This document shows positions 40,901 through 55,200 of a DNA stretch of 64,000 nucleotides, piece after piece. This stretch comes from Herpetospermum pedunculosum (taxonomy: Eukaryota; Streptophyta; Magnoliopsida; Cucurbitales; Cucurbitaceae): NCBI GenBank assembly GCA_028017165.1, contig CM051530.1, positions 22,606,501 through 22,670,500 on the forward strand, written 5' to 3'. Every line of letters starts with the position of its first letter. Positions within the stretch are counted from its first letter, which is position 1. The position numbers and the translations under genes are program-made. A model generated the notes under the pieces. That model was not told where the DNA came from, made no database searches, and saw nothing but the letters and a program-made list of their open reading frames with translations.

Positions 40901-43218
40901 ATTCCTTATCATGTTTTACATCCAACAAAACCTTTGTTTCCTATTGAGCCAAAAATATTTGGTTGTACTTGTTTTGTTCGGGATGTTCGTCCTACTCTGA
41001 CAAAATTAGACCCAAAATCTTTGAAGTGCATTTTCTTAGGCTATTCCCGTGTTCAGAAAGGATACAGATGCTATAATCCTAGTTTGAACAGGTATCTTGT
41101 ATCTCGTGATGTTACTTTTTTTGAAGACAAGTCTTTCACTTCATCTTTGCCTAGTCCGAGTCAGGGGGAGGATGATGATATTTTTATCTATACACGTGTG
41201 TCCATTACATCCTCCCCCGATCAATCTCCTTTGGATGTCCCTACTCGTCCACCGATTACTCAAGTCTACTCTAGACGACAACGCCCTCCAAGTGAATGTC
41301 TTGTACTAGAAGCTTCTTCGTCATTAGATCCTCAACCAAGTGATGGGCTTCCTATTGCTCTTCGTAAAGGTAAGCGTTCTTGCACTTTCCCTATTTCTTT
41401 GTTTGTCTCTTATGACCACTTGTCATCTTCTACATGTTCTTTTGTTGCATCTCTGAATTTTATCTCGATTCCTAAAACTGTTCATGAAGCCTTGTCACAC
41501 TCTGGTTGGCGCAATGCGATGATAGATGATAATGGTACTTGGGATTTAGTATCTCGTCCTGCAGGGAAGAAGACTATCAGATGTAAATGGGTGTTTGCAA
41601 TTAAGGTCAACTCGATTAAAAGCGCGCCTTGTTGCCAAAGGCTATGCTCAGACGTATGGGATTGATTATTTTGATACTTTTTCTCCTGTTGCTACACTAA
41701 CTTCTGTCAGGTTATTCATTTCCATGGCTGCTTCTCAATGTTGGCCTTTGCATCAGCTTGATATTAAAAATGCATTTCTCCATGGAGATCTTGAGGAGGA
41801 AGTTTATATGGAGCAACCACCAGGGTTTTTTGCTCAGGGGGAGAATGATAGAGTGTGTCGCCTTCGCAAATCTCTATATGGATTGAAACAAAGCCCACGA
41901 GCATGGTTTGAAAAATTTAGTCAAGCACTTGAGCAGTTTGGAATGAAGAAAAACAAGTCAGATCATTCTATCTTCTATCAACGATCTAAGAGTGGTATTA
42001 TTCTACTTGTCGTATATGTTGATGATATTATAATTACCGGAAATGATACATTTGGCATTTTATCTCTCAAACCTTTTCTCCAGACTCAGTTTCATACTAA
42101 AGACTTGGGAACATTAAAGTATTTCTTGGGTATTGAAGTAATGAGAAGCAAGAAAGGTATCTTTATGTCACAAAGGAAATATGTGCTTGATTTGTTATCC
42201 GAGACGGGAAAATTGGGAGCCAAGCCATGTAGTACTCCAATGATGCCTAATTTGCAACTTACAAAAGATGGAGAACCATTTATAGATTCAGAGAAATATA
42301 GAAGATTGGTTGGAAAGTTGAATTATCTTACAGTAACACGGCCAGACATAGCTTATTCGGTAAGTATTGTGAGTCAGTTTATGTCTTCATCTACAGTGGA
42401 TCATTGGGCTGCAATACAACAAATTCTATGTTATTTAAAGGCTGCACCTGGACGTGGGATCTTATATAAAGACCATGGCCATATGAAGATTGAGTGCTTT
42501 ACAGATGCCGATTGGGCAGGATCAAGAGAAGATAGAAGATCGACTTCTGGCTATCGTGTTTTTGTTGGCGGTAATTTGGTTTCATGGAAGAGCAAGAAAC
42601 AAAATGTAGTCTCACGATCAAGTGCTGAATCAGAATACAAAGCGATGGCACAATTAGTGAAAAGGCCTTTTGTAGTTGTCTTTTCTTTTCTCATTTTGGG
42701 GTTTGTATCTTGAACATTTTCTTTTTCCTTCGTTTCTTGTTAAAAAAGGTATGGAGGTCTTTTTTGTAATTATATTTTAAAATTTTATTATTATTATCAG
42801 TTACTTTTTTTTTTATATATATATATATATATTTTGAAGAATCAGGGAATGATTTTGGTTCGTTTTCAAGTTGGAAAAAAACATATTGACAAAAAAGAAG
42901 AGTTGACAGAAGTCTTAGAAAGTTTTCAAGTTTGTAGTTTTGGGGGTTTGAGCTGAAGGATGTTGCTAGTTAGAAAAGTTCAATTACGGGGTTAAAAGAA
43001 AAAAAAGAAGCTGTTTGTTAGGAGGTTTAGTACATGACTTTTCTACGACTTTTTCATGGCGGAGGTGGGGGTTTTTGGTGTTCTGATAAAATGTTTAGGT
43101 TCCAAAGAATTTTCAAATCCTTTCGTTGTCTTGTAATCTAATGGTTTGGTTTTATGGACCCTTGGTAGATGGTTGTGGTCGGGTTTCGGCCTAGTGAGGT
43201 TTTTTAATTTTTGTTTTA

Positions 43219-43258
<40 letters not shown>

Positions 43259-46200
43259 TATCCTAAAGATCTATGGATTTTTCAATCCTTTGATGGGCCG
43301 TCATGTCTTGCTTCGTTTTGATTTTTCACTCAGCTCTTTGGCGTTTTGAAAATGAAGATGATTTCTTCGCTATCAAGTTTGAAAGCTCTGTTTTAATTTT
43401 AATGCATTAATTGTTTTGGGTTATGCAATTTTTTTCTGTATCTTTTTGGGGTTCTTTGTTAGGCTGTTTTTGTTCTCTCCAATAGGAGTTTTTGTATCTT
43501 AAGAAAAAGTTGTTTCCTTTAAAAAAGAAAAGGACGATTTTCTCTTTTATCTATCTCCAAAAAATAAGAGTACTTTTCCCACAAGTTCAATGTAGGGGGA
43601 TTTGGGAAATATTATTACCGAATACACTTTTGTTTTCTTTATGGCCTTCAGTAATAAATGAATTTTTTGAATTGATTGTCCTGTTTCAAATATTACGATT
43701 GTTTTCTTTTTCATTGCTTGGAGTATCTCCTAATCCTTTTTTGTTGTCATTTTTGTTCTTGTTAATTTAACATATCTTCTAATCCTTGTTTGTTCTTGTT
43801 AATTTAACATACTTCTACAATAATTAAAATCTAAATGAAGTTGGTAATAACTTGTTAATTTGTGTAGAACTCTTTTTGTGTAAATTTTATTTGACGTTAC
43901 AAATTCTTCATAACTTCTGCCATTGACTAACTTTCAGGATTCTTTCTGATATGCGAACTCTGTCAGCTGATTGGATGGCAAATAGAAGCAAATCTGAATC
44001 TGAAGCACAGTCTATGCAAAGAGGTGACGAAAGTAAAGTGAACTTCTTTTATCCACGACCAGTTGCACCTACATCTACTCAGGTCTCTTTGCTTTACCTT
44101 TTTTAATGTCGTACATTTTGTAATGAAAAGAAAAAATGGTTTGAGGGAGCATGAAATATCCCACATGATGGTGTGTGACGAAAGAATAAAAATTCAGATA
44201 GCTTTCCTTGTCATGTCATAAAATAGCGTACCTTGTGATGTCATAGGATTTTGCCTCTATTTGGGGCTGTATGGTTAAATTTTTTCCTATCTCTTACTTG
44301 GGCCTCGTGCTATGAGGTATTAGGTAATCTGCCAGCCCTTTCTTTCTGGGATCCTGTCATGCCAAAAAAAATCTTTCAGATTGAGTAGATGAAGCAGACA
44401 ATGCTCCAAAAGGCATGACTCACTTTGCCCCAAGTCGTGCTTTCCAACCTTCCCACTTATTTCTTATTCGTCTTATGTGCGATCGCTAAGGTCTGCTAAT
44501 ATTGATATGTTTATTCTAAATGTTTTTCGTGGGAAAGTGCTAAGAGGGAGGAGAGCTTTCGAGAGGACAGGGAGGAGAAACGAGAGGAGAGGGAGGACTT
44601 TTGGGCGTCGACAAAAGGAGGAAAAACGAGAGAAGAGGGAGGAGAGCTTTCGAGAGGACAGGGAGGAGAGCTTTTTTGTTTAAAATGTAAAAGTAAAACT
44701 GGGCTTCTTTAAGTTTTGGGCTGTAAGGACTGGGTTTTAATTTTTGGTTAAAAAAATCTCCAGCGTGTCCGAAAATGCATCTTGGCGTGTCTCAGACGTA
44801 TCGGAAATTAAAAAAAGAAAAAAAGGATACGCAAATTTGCGTATCAGATACGTATCCGTATCGGATACGTCCGATACGGATTCTCTGCCCTCTTTAGAGT
44901 ATCCGTGCTAATGAGGTCTCTTGTCATTTTATCAATGAAAAGTTGTGTCCTGATTCAAAAAAAAATAAAAAAAAATTGGTCATTGGTCTTGCCTAATAGT
45001 ATTTTTGATCTTTTGGTCTCCATTTTTGTGGATCACCCTTTCCGTGGAGAAAAGAAGACTCTTTGGCTCGCTCTCAATAGAGTTTTCTTTTGGTTACTTT
45101 GGGGCGAAAGAAATAGGCGTCTTTTTCTGGACACTTCCTCTTCTTTTGATAGGTTTAAAGATCTGATTCTCTTTCATACTATGCATTGGTGTAGATGCAA
45201 ACACCCTTTCTCCAATTATAGCCTTTGTTATTTAGTTTCGAATGGGAAAGTTTTCTTGTAATTCACCTTTGGGTGATATGAGTTTTTGCTCATTTTATCA
45301 ATGAAATTGTTTCTCTTTCAAAAAATTACCCATTCTAATTCGTACTTGGAATTGCAATTCCTCTTTTATCCTCCTTGGAATACATCTTTGTGATTGGAGG
45401 TCTAACATTAAGCTAGGCTCAGGTTGGCTCTTACATTGGCTTCATATATTGAAGGATATTTTATATTATTTCAAGCTGGGAATTTTTCCTATTTTTAATG
45501 AATTTCAAATTTTCAAACAAAAGGTAGATTACTTCGTAATCTTTTATCTTGTTCCAGGTTCACTGCTTGCAATTTCTGATTTATGAGGTGGTGTCTGGTG
45601 GAAACCTTAGGAAGCCGGGGGGGCTTTTTGGGAATAGTGCATCTGAGATTCCCATTAATGATTTGAAGCAGTTGGAGACCTTTTTCTACAAGCTCAGCTT
45701 CTTTCTGCACATATTTGATTACACAGGTACTGTCACTGTTTGGCACATATTTCATAAGTATATAGATCCACTGGTTTTGCTTACTAATTTTATATTGCTC
45801 TACCCAAAAAAATGCTAGTTCATTTTTGCATTTCAAAAGCCATGGTAGTGTTATGATGTTCAAGTTCTTATGACTCGTTTCAAAGGGCTATTGTTCGCCC
45901 AGTATGTCAGTCTTGTAATTGAAATATTGATGAGCTATTCCTATGATTCACATGGACAATGCTACTATTTTTTTTCAGCGACTGTTGCAACATTAACGGA
46001 TCTTGGATTCTTATGGTTCAGAGAGTTTTATTTAGAGACTTCTCGTGTTATCCAGGTATGAGCTTCATGATTACACAATTAGCTATATTATTGGCTTAAA
46101 TTAGCACATTCAGCTTGTTGACATTGATGATATGTGGTGAATATGAGTTTAGGGAGAATCTCAAGTGATAGACAAAAAAAAAATTATCCTCAAGGTTGGC

Positions 46201-49200
46201 TGTCCTACTGTTTTAAAAATTTTAGTGTCATTTTGTGTGTGTTGTGTTGTATCTTGTCCCGTGTCTGTGTATCCATCGTTCTTAGATACCTACTAGTTCG
46301 TATTTATATCTCCCTAATGTTCTTTAAGCCTCTTAAAATTGTGAATTCCTTGCACTGGAGGATACAATTACTTGTTTTTCTTCTTTTTTATCATTTCCCC
46401 CCCTCTATTTCTATAAAATCCCACTGAATTGTTTTAACTTTTTGCTGCTCAAAATGTTCTTAGAACTGTGCTACATTCATAAATAAGGTGACCTTTTCCT
46501 TCTCTTTTCTGCTTGCAGTTTCCTATTGAATGCTCCCTTCCCTGGATGCTGGTGGATTATGTCCTCGAGTCTCAGAATGCAGGCCTTTTTGAGAGTGTTC
46601 TATTTCCACTTGACATTTACAATGATTCAGCTCAACATGCTTTGGTTACTTTGAAACAACGTTTTCTCTATGATGAAATTGAAGCTGAGGTTTTCTCTCT
46701 CTTATAATTCAGTATCTGAGTTTTGATAGTAATGATAGTAATGATTTACACCAGAAGAATTCAGTATCATGTCCATTCCCATGTTACAGACCTAGGTTTT
46801 AAAAGAAGAGAAATTTTACAGGTACGGAAATAGGGCAACGGTAAAAAGGAATACAAGGGAAGAAAAAGAATCTGATAATTATGGGAAGAAGAATAAACAG
46901 AAATATTTACATAGGGAAAAGAGATAAGTCCACGAGAGTTGAGGACATGGATCCAAAATGATGGGCTTTGTGGATGGGCCTTATCAACAGATAGGCATTC
47001 GCATTGATGCCTCACATTGAGGCCTTAGAAAGATGATCGAAGAGTTCCTTCTCCATCCTCCTTTTCAGGAGAAAAGAAAGTTTTTGTGGCAGGCCGGGAT
47101 CTTTGCAATTTTGTGGGGTTTATGAGTGGAAAGAAATAATAGGACCTTTAGAGGGATTGAAAGGAAGTCTTGCACTATTTGGTCTCTTGGTAGGTTTTAT
47201 GTTTCTTTGTGGCGTCGGTGACCCGATTATTTTGTAATTATTCTATAGGTCTTATTTTGCTTGATTGGATCCTCTTCCTTTAAGGGTTTCCTTTTGTGAG
47301 TTTGGTTTTTTGGATGTCTTTGTATTCTTCCATTTTATCTCAATGAAAGCTAAGTTCTTTATAAAAACAAAATACATAGTGTATGGATGCAAACTAATTA
47401 CTGATTAGAACTCAAAAAAGAGTTGTTAGAACACCATTTATCTTCCCAAAAGAAAGTGGACTCTTCCCAAGTGAAATGAAGAGTAGGTATGGTTATTAGT
47501 TCACTTGCTTTGCAATATTTGTCCAAGGGCTTTTGAAACTACCTTCCTTTTGTAAACTACCCTAACTCATCCAATCCATATTTTCTTGATACGATTCTAT
47601 TCCATGCCACAAATCTGAAGACTCGATCTCCCTGCCCACGAGCCTGTGCTACTTAGTAGGTGTATATTTTGTAAGCAGACTGTGGAATGATTGATAATTT
47701 ATTCTTGAATTGCAATTAATCTGAAGGAACACATTTGGAATTTTAATACCATCATAAACTCTAATAAGATTTTCCTTTGCATTGATGTAAAGACACTTTA
47801 AGCATCTGAGCCACCATATTTTCATAGTCGCTTGTACTGTCTTGTTTATTCTTTTTGCTTTTCATCTATCTGTTATTTCATTACTTTTATTACCTCATAC
47901 CACCTTCTGTTGTCTGTTACAGGTTGATCATTGTTTTGATATATTTGTCTTGAAACTATGTGATTCAATCTTTACACATTACAAGAGTTGGGCGGCGAGG
48001 TACGCGCTGATCTCTGGATTAGACACATGCTCTATGAATGAATAGTAACTTGGTGCCTTTTCCAAATATTGCAGAGAGATACTCGATTCATCTTTCCTAT
48101 TTGCCATAGACAATGGAGAAAAATATTCTGTCCAGCCCATGAGGTTTAACGCCCTTCTAAAGATCTCTAGAGTGAAGGTAAAATGTTTTATGTTTATAGC
48201 TTACTGATCTATCTGAATCTATGATGCCTTTTTTCCTTCACTTCTTACTGGCCTATGATGGAGACTATCATGTGGGAAATTGTCTTTGCTTTGTCTTGAT
48301 ACAATATAAAAGTACTTACATATATGTGTCATCATTGGTTAACAATGGTATCCTTTTTAATGAATCCATGTACAGAACTTGTACCACATGATCAAATATG
48401 ATCTTGAATATTTATTTCTCAACTAATAGTTGGTTTATCATGTATGTACGCAAAAAGGTCCATTTATTGAGCTCACTAAACCTATTATAGACCTTTATAT
48501 TTATCTATTTTTTCCTATGTTCAAATTTTTATGCTAAACAGTTACTTGGGAGGACCATTGATTTAAGAAGCTTGATTGCCCAAAGAATGAACAAAAAATT
48601 TCGAGAGAACCTTGAGTTTTTATTTGATCGGTTCGAGTCTCAAGATCTTTGTGGCATAGTGGTAAGTAGTTTCTTTACTCAGTCATGATTCAATTATGCA
48701 TGTCTTCTATGCTTTCTATTTGTTAACAAAATGAAATTAAATGAATATGTTTCAGGAATTGGAAAAGCTGATGGATGTCTTGAAAGTGACCCACGAATTG
48801 CTATCCAAAGATCTTTCGATAGACTCATTTAGTCTCATGCTAAATGAGATGCAAGAAAACCTATCTCTTGTGTCATTCTCTAGCCGATTGGCTTCCCAGG
48901 TAAAAACCATTTCTTCCCTTTTTTGAATGGAATATCTAATTTTTCTCTTCATACATTTTCAGCAAGTTCTTCACATTCTTTTAGTAATCTAAGTACTTAA
49001 TATCTCGAATCCGTTTGTTTATTGTTTATTGGCTTCTTTTTGGAGTTCTCTTTCCAAGCATTTTGAAGCCTATTCTATCCGGGATATAATTCGTAATTGG
49101 CATGCTTTTCTGTCTTCTCCTTGACGATTCTTGTGTTCTCCTTGTTTTTTCTGTTTTTCTACTTTCAGTTAGTTACTTGTATTGTATTTTGTTCTTTTCT

Positions 49201-52200
49201 CCTCTGTGGAGTTTGTATCCCTTGACCATTAGTCTTTTTTCATTAAATCAATAAAAAATGGCGTTTCTTGTTAAAAAAAATGATCTTTTTAATATCAGTG
49301 AACAAATCTTCCTTTTCTGAAATTTCCTTTTCTGAAATTTAATCAGGCGTCCTTCAATTTTGCTCATCCTTGATAGTTTCAGTTTCAGTTTGTTCCTGCT
49401 TTATGAGCTCTACTATAGTACTATGACGGTCCTTTATTTATTCCTCCTTCCGTTGATCTTTGATTTAACTTCCAATGCGTTCTTGAATATGTCTTTCCTT
49501 TTGGCGATGATTTAACGTGAGCACCAAGAAGGATCAAGAAGGCCAATCTGCCGAAGAGATACCAGAGGGGCACAAACAGAAAAATTATGGGGATCCATCC
49601 TTATTTCTTGCCTCTCTTTTTTCTTGGTGTATTGAATATGGGATGTGCATTATGCCTATTCCTAACACTCCAAAGAAACCAACAACCACTAAAAAACAGA
49701 GTAATTGGAAAGAAAAGTTTTGAATCTTCATTCTAATGTTAACTATGGCAAAGGAAGCTCCATCCGGAGCCAAAGCAATGAAGGGTCGTCTAAGCATATA
49801 TGATTGTGTTATCTTGGAATGTTAGAGGGCTTAACTCGACAAAATAAATGGCCCTAATAAAGGATTTCCTCAAAAGGTATAATCCTTCTATTGTCATTCT
49901 TCAAGAAACAAAATCAATCGATTTGGACAGAAGCTTCGTGAAATCTCTCTAGAGCTCTCGTTATATTGGATGAACCTCTTTAAATGCCATTGGAACCGCC
50001 AGTGGCATCTTCATTATGTGGAACGAGTTGATTTTTTGAGGTCAGAGAGGTGGTGAAAGGTACTTACTATCCATAAAAGTTTTATTATCTGATGGTTCAT
50101 CTATATGGTTTACAAACATTTATGGCCCAAACTCTCCATGTGCTCGCAATAATTTATGGAATGAGCTTTATGATCTTTCCTCCCGTTGTTCTCCCGATTG
50201 GATTCTGGGGGCTGACTTCAACATCACTCGTTGGTCATGGGAAAAATCTAAGCCCCAACCTACAACTCGTGGAATGAGGAATTTCAATAGTTTTATTGAC
50301 TCTTCAAATTTCATAGATCTTCCCCTATCTAATGGCAAATACACTTGGACCAATATTCAAGCCATGACACTTATTGATAGATTTTTAATAACATACAATA
50401 TTGTGCAGAAGTTTGAATCTACCAGAGTTCGTCGTCTCTCTCGTGTCACATCCGATCGTTATCCCATTATGCTGACTATGGGAAAGGAAAAATGGGGACC
50501 AACGCCTTTCAAGTTTGTTAATAGTTGGCTTTCACACCACTCTTTTGACAAGTTGATATCAGATTGGTGGAGTGGTGACAAAACTGCTGTATGGTCTGGC
50601 CATGGATTTGTTAAAAAATTAAAGTCATTGAAAGGGGTCATAAAAGAATGGAACTTATCTACCTTTGGAAACAACAAAGATCAAAAGCTTGTTTTGATGC
50701 AAGAATTGAATTCGTTGGATGCCATGGAGGAAGCTGGAATGATGGATGTTGTATCAATCGGAAAGAGAAATATTATCAAGGCTGATCTTATTACTCTTGC
50801 TGCCCGAGAAGACGCGTTATGGAGACAAAGATGCAAAGTTAAGTGGTTGTTTGAAGGTGATGAAAATACAAGCTTTTTTCACTGAATAGTGGCTGCTAAC
50901 AAAAGAAAGAATTCCATCATGGAACTCATCTTTGAAACTGGGGCGAGTTTAGTCAAAGATGAAGACATTGAAACAGAATTTGTTGAGTTTTACGGAAGGT
51001 TATTCACCAAAAAAATGGGGATCAAAATGCTGCCAGACCTTGCTGAATGGAGCCCCCTAACCGAGCAACAAAGTGCCCTCCTTGAAGTTCCTTTTACAGA
51101 AGAAGAGATCTATAAGGCTATCAATGATCTAGCCACTAATAAATCTCTTGGGCCAGCCGATTTTATTGCGGAATTCTATAAAAAATCATGGAACATTCTT
51201 AAAGGTGATACAAAGGGAGTGTTGAACGATTTTTTTAGGAATGCATCTATCAATGAAAGCACTAATGAGACATACATTTGCCTCATTCCCAAAAAGATGG
51301 GGGCAAAAAGTGTCGGGACTATCGACCCATAAGCCTCACAACTGGTTTGTACAAGATCATTGCCCGTGTTCCATTTGAGAGACTTAAAGTTGTGCTTCCC
51401 CACATGATTACTGATTATCAGTCGGCATTTGTGGCAATTCGACAGATCCTGGATGCGTCTCTGATTGCAAATGAGCTTATTGATGAATTCAAAAGGCGTC
51501 AAAAGAAGGGGGTGGTTATTAAACTTGATATTGAAAAAACCTTCGATATGGTGGACTGGAACATTCTTGATGAGATCCTTCATGCAAAAAGCTTTGGGAT
51601 AATATGGAGGCGTTGGATTCAAGGGTGCATATCGTCTGCAAACTTCTCCATTATTATCAATGACAAGCCTAGGGGTAAGATTAGAGCATCCAAAGGTCTT
51701 CGACAAGGTGATCCCCTTTCACCCTTTCTTTTTATTCTTGTTGTTGATTGTCTAAGTAGGATGCTCCTAAAGGCCTGGTTACTTGGAGAAGTAAAAAACA
51801 AAATGTAGTGGCCAGGAGTAGTGCTGAAGCAGAGTTTAGAGCTTTAGCGCATGGAATTTGTGAAGGCATATGGATCAAAAGGATACTAGAAGAACTAAAG
51901 TTTTCTCAGACTAAATCTATACAGATTTATTGTAATAATAAGGCTGCCATATCTATAGCGCATAATCCCATTCTACATGATAGAACTAAACATATTGAGG
52001 TTGACAAACATTTTATTAAAGAAAAAATTGATGCAGGTGCAATATGTATTCCTTATCTTCCGACGACAGAGCAAATTGTTGATGTACTAACTAAGGGGCT
52101 TCCGAAGAAGCAATTCGATAAATTGATTGACAAGCTGGCTATGGAAGACATCTTTAAACCAGCTTGAGGGGGAGTGTTAGAATTTCTAGTATTTATAATT

Positions 52201-55200
52201 ATGTAGATATTAATTATTAATATTTAGTCTTTATTGACTTTATTTTATTTTTTCTTATTGTATTAGGTCTTTTACTTTCCTTATTGTATTAGGTCTTTCT
52301 CCTATATAAGAAGATACTTTCCTTATTGTATTAGGTCTTTCTCCTATATAAGAAGACCTAGGATTCCACATGTCTAATAAGAGATTATTATTCTCCTAAA
52401 TTTAAGAGGTCTTCTTTTTAAAACACAAGTTTTACCTGAAATCTCGGTACCTTTTACTTATTTTCTTAATTATATTTCACACGCCCCTAGTTCTTTGTAC
52501 CCTTTACTCCTTGGTCTTTTGTATTTTTTGATTCCCTTATCTTGATGGAGAATATGCTGCTATTATTTTTTGAACTTATATTCATAGCTTCAATGATGAG
52601 AAAAAAAAAAGTGTACGCTAGCCTTTTGCCCGAGCAATAATTTCTGTTATGCAACATAAACTTTGATATGATATTTTAAATTTCATGTAATATTTCTGTC
52701 AGATTTGGTCGGAGATGCAAAATGACTTCTTGCCGAATTTTATCCTATGCAATACTACTCAGCGATTTGTAAGATCATCGAAGATTCCGCCTGTTCCAGT
52801 TCAAAAACCATCAGTTCCTCATGCCAAGCCTAACTTCTACTATGGTACTCAAGTACGTTAATTATTATAGTCGTTACATTGCACATCACTTATATATGAG
52901 ACCATATCGGTAGTTTATTTGAAGTACAAGTATAACCTATATTATCTAATTCAGTCATCAATATTGTATTGATTAGTTGGATTTGGCTCTTTAATTTAGT
53001 TTGATATTTTTGTATTCGTGAGAGAATTTACAGTTGTATTTATGCTGTTAAATTTGTTCCCACTATGTTAGGACTTGAATTCTGCTCATCAAAGTTTTGC
53101 ACGGTTGCATAGTGGATTCTTTGGGATGACTCACATGTTTTCCATTGCGAGACTTCTTGGATCTAGATCCTTGCCATGGCTTATTCGAGCACTTCTAGAT
53201 CATATATCAAATAAGGTATAGTATGAGTTGGATATATCCTTTCGCGAAATACACTTTTTAAAATTCTTACAATGTCAGAAAACATGATTATATAATATAT
53301 ATGCACACACATATAGATAGATAGATAGAGATATATGCATACATATGCATACACATGCACACTGTTTACGTATTGTGTGTTGAAAAATGTCTCCAAATGA
53401 CTGTTCTAAAATAACTAGCCACAGTTTATTGTTTTGCTTTTGTTGTTTTGTTTTCTTCTTGTTCTTTTTTTTTTTTCCTTTTCATTTGGTTTCTGAATCC
53501 TTGCCATCGAGTAACAAATTGAATGGTCATAATTAAATGAAGATGCATATAATAACCAAGGAATGGCCTCAGTTTTGTCACTCGTGATTCTTCATCTATC
53601 GTTTTGGAGTTCCATCATCCTTTGGCGAAGGAGGCGTCAGAGGTTTCAACTTTACTTTTGTTGTTGAGGGATTCCCACGTTTGACAGGGGAGGAAAGGGG
53701 CCTTCGCATCTTGGCCCCTATTCTTGCAGCACTCTTTTCCATCTTTTATGTGACCCTCGCTCCCCCTGATATCCCTTTATTTTCCTCGTCTGGAAGGTTA
53801 AGGTTCCCAAGAAGATCAAATTCCTTGCTTGGTAGATCTTGCAAGGGAAAGATAATACCTTAGACCGTGTTCAGTCATTAGTGACACTGTTTCTTCTTTT
53901 TTGGTTTCTAAGGATTTTTGTAGTTATCAATTAGGCATTATTCCTTTAGATTGGAGTCTCTTTTTGTAGTTGGTTGGACTCCTTTCGTTGGGCTACTTTT
54001 TTTGTATGCCCTTGTATATTCTTTCATTTTTTTTCATAAAAGTTTGGTTTCTTATAGAAAAAATAATACTAGTTTTTTTTTACAAGAAACATTTTCATGA
54101 GAGTTTACCGGTGTTCAAAAGATATTGTTTTTTGGGAACAGAAACATCTTCAATAGTATGGAGAAACACCTCCACTCCAACGTATCAAAAATGATTACAA
54201 AAGAGCCTCATCTTGGACAAGCAGCTTTAGCCTAAAATTTGTGTTACCATTTTTTAGATTGCTATACTTGAACCGATGATAGCAGGATTGCAAGAAGCAT
54301 TGCCAAGATCTATAGGATTACTACCATTTGATGGAGGTGTAGCAGGTACATTTTCTCCATAAAGATTATAAATGTAGGAGTTTATGGTTTTTCTTTGAAT
54401 TGTTTATTCCTTTTCCCCTTAACTTTTAGAATATTTTAAATTGCATTATGGTTAGCACTAATATACACTTACAACATTGGACATAAGTGAAGAAGAAGAA
54501 ATTTATGATATTGTTATTGTCGAAGTACCAGTAAAATAAAGCAAAGGAGTAGTAAATAGAGAAGAACTTCAGAGTTTGTATCCCTGAGCATTAGTCTCTC
54601 ATCATTATATCAATGAAAAACCTTGTTTCTTGTTCAATAAAAAATAGGGAAGAACTTCTATTATAGATAATTTCAACTAACCAAGTAACAACTTAATTAA
54701 ATCAGCAAACAAACTCATCCAATAACCACAAAAACCATTAACAAACTTGAAGCCATAAACTACATAATTATCCTTCCCCCCTACATCAGTGTTTTTTTTT
54801 TTTTTTTGAGTTCAAATTGGAGGAGGGGGATTCGAACCTCAGACCTCTTGGTCGAGGGCACATCTTTATTCCAATTGAGCTACGCTCGGTTTGGCCCTAC
54901 ATCAGTGTTGTTCTAATGCACCCTTAACTAACCTATATTAGTGTTATCATCCTGATGTGACATTATTTGTACTTGTACTGAGTTCAGGTTGCATGAGATC
55001 GATCGATGAAAGTCTTAACTGGGAAGCAAAGTCAGAGCTCAGATTGGAGGTCCTGCATGGAATAAAGGAGATTGGAAGTGTATTATATTTGATTAGCCTT
55101 CTTGATATCGTGCTGGTCAGTATTTGAAGCATCCATATTGCAGCAACTATTTTTCTCTGTTTTTCGTTTTGAAATTATGCAAAAGTATCTGTACTTCTGC

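Noticed and set aside
54794..54894. A tRNA gene on the minus strand
   Set aside because: Boxes A and B are present, but there is a poly-A tail, a 15 bp target duplication and no convincing acceptor stem.
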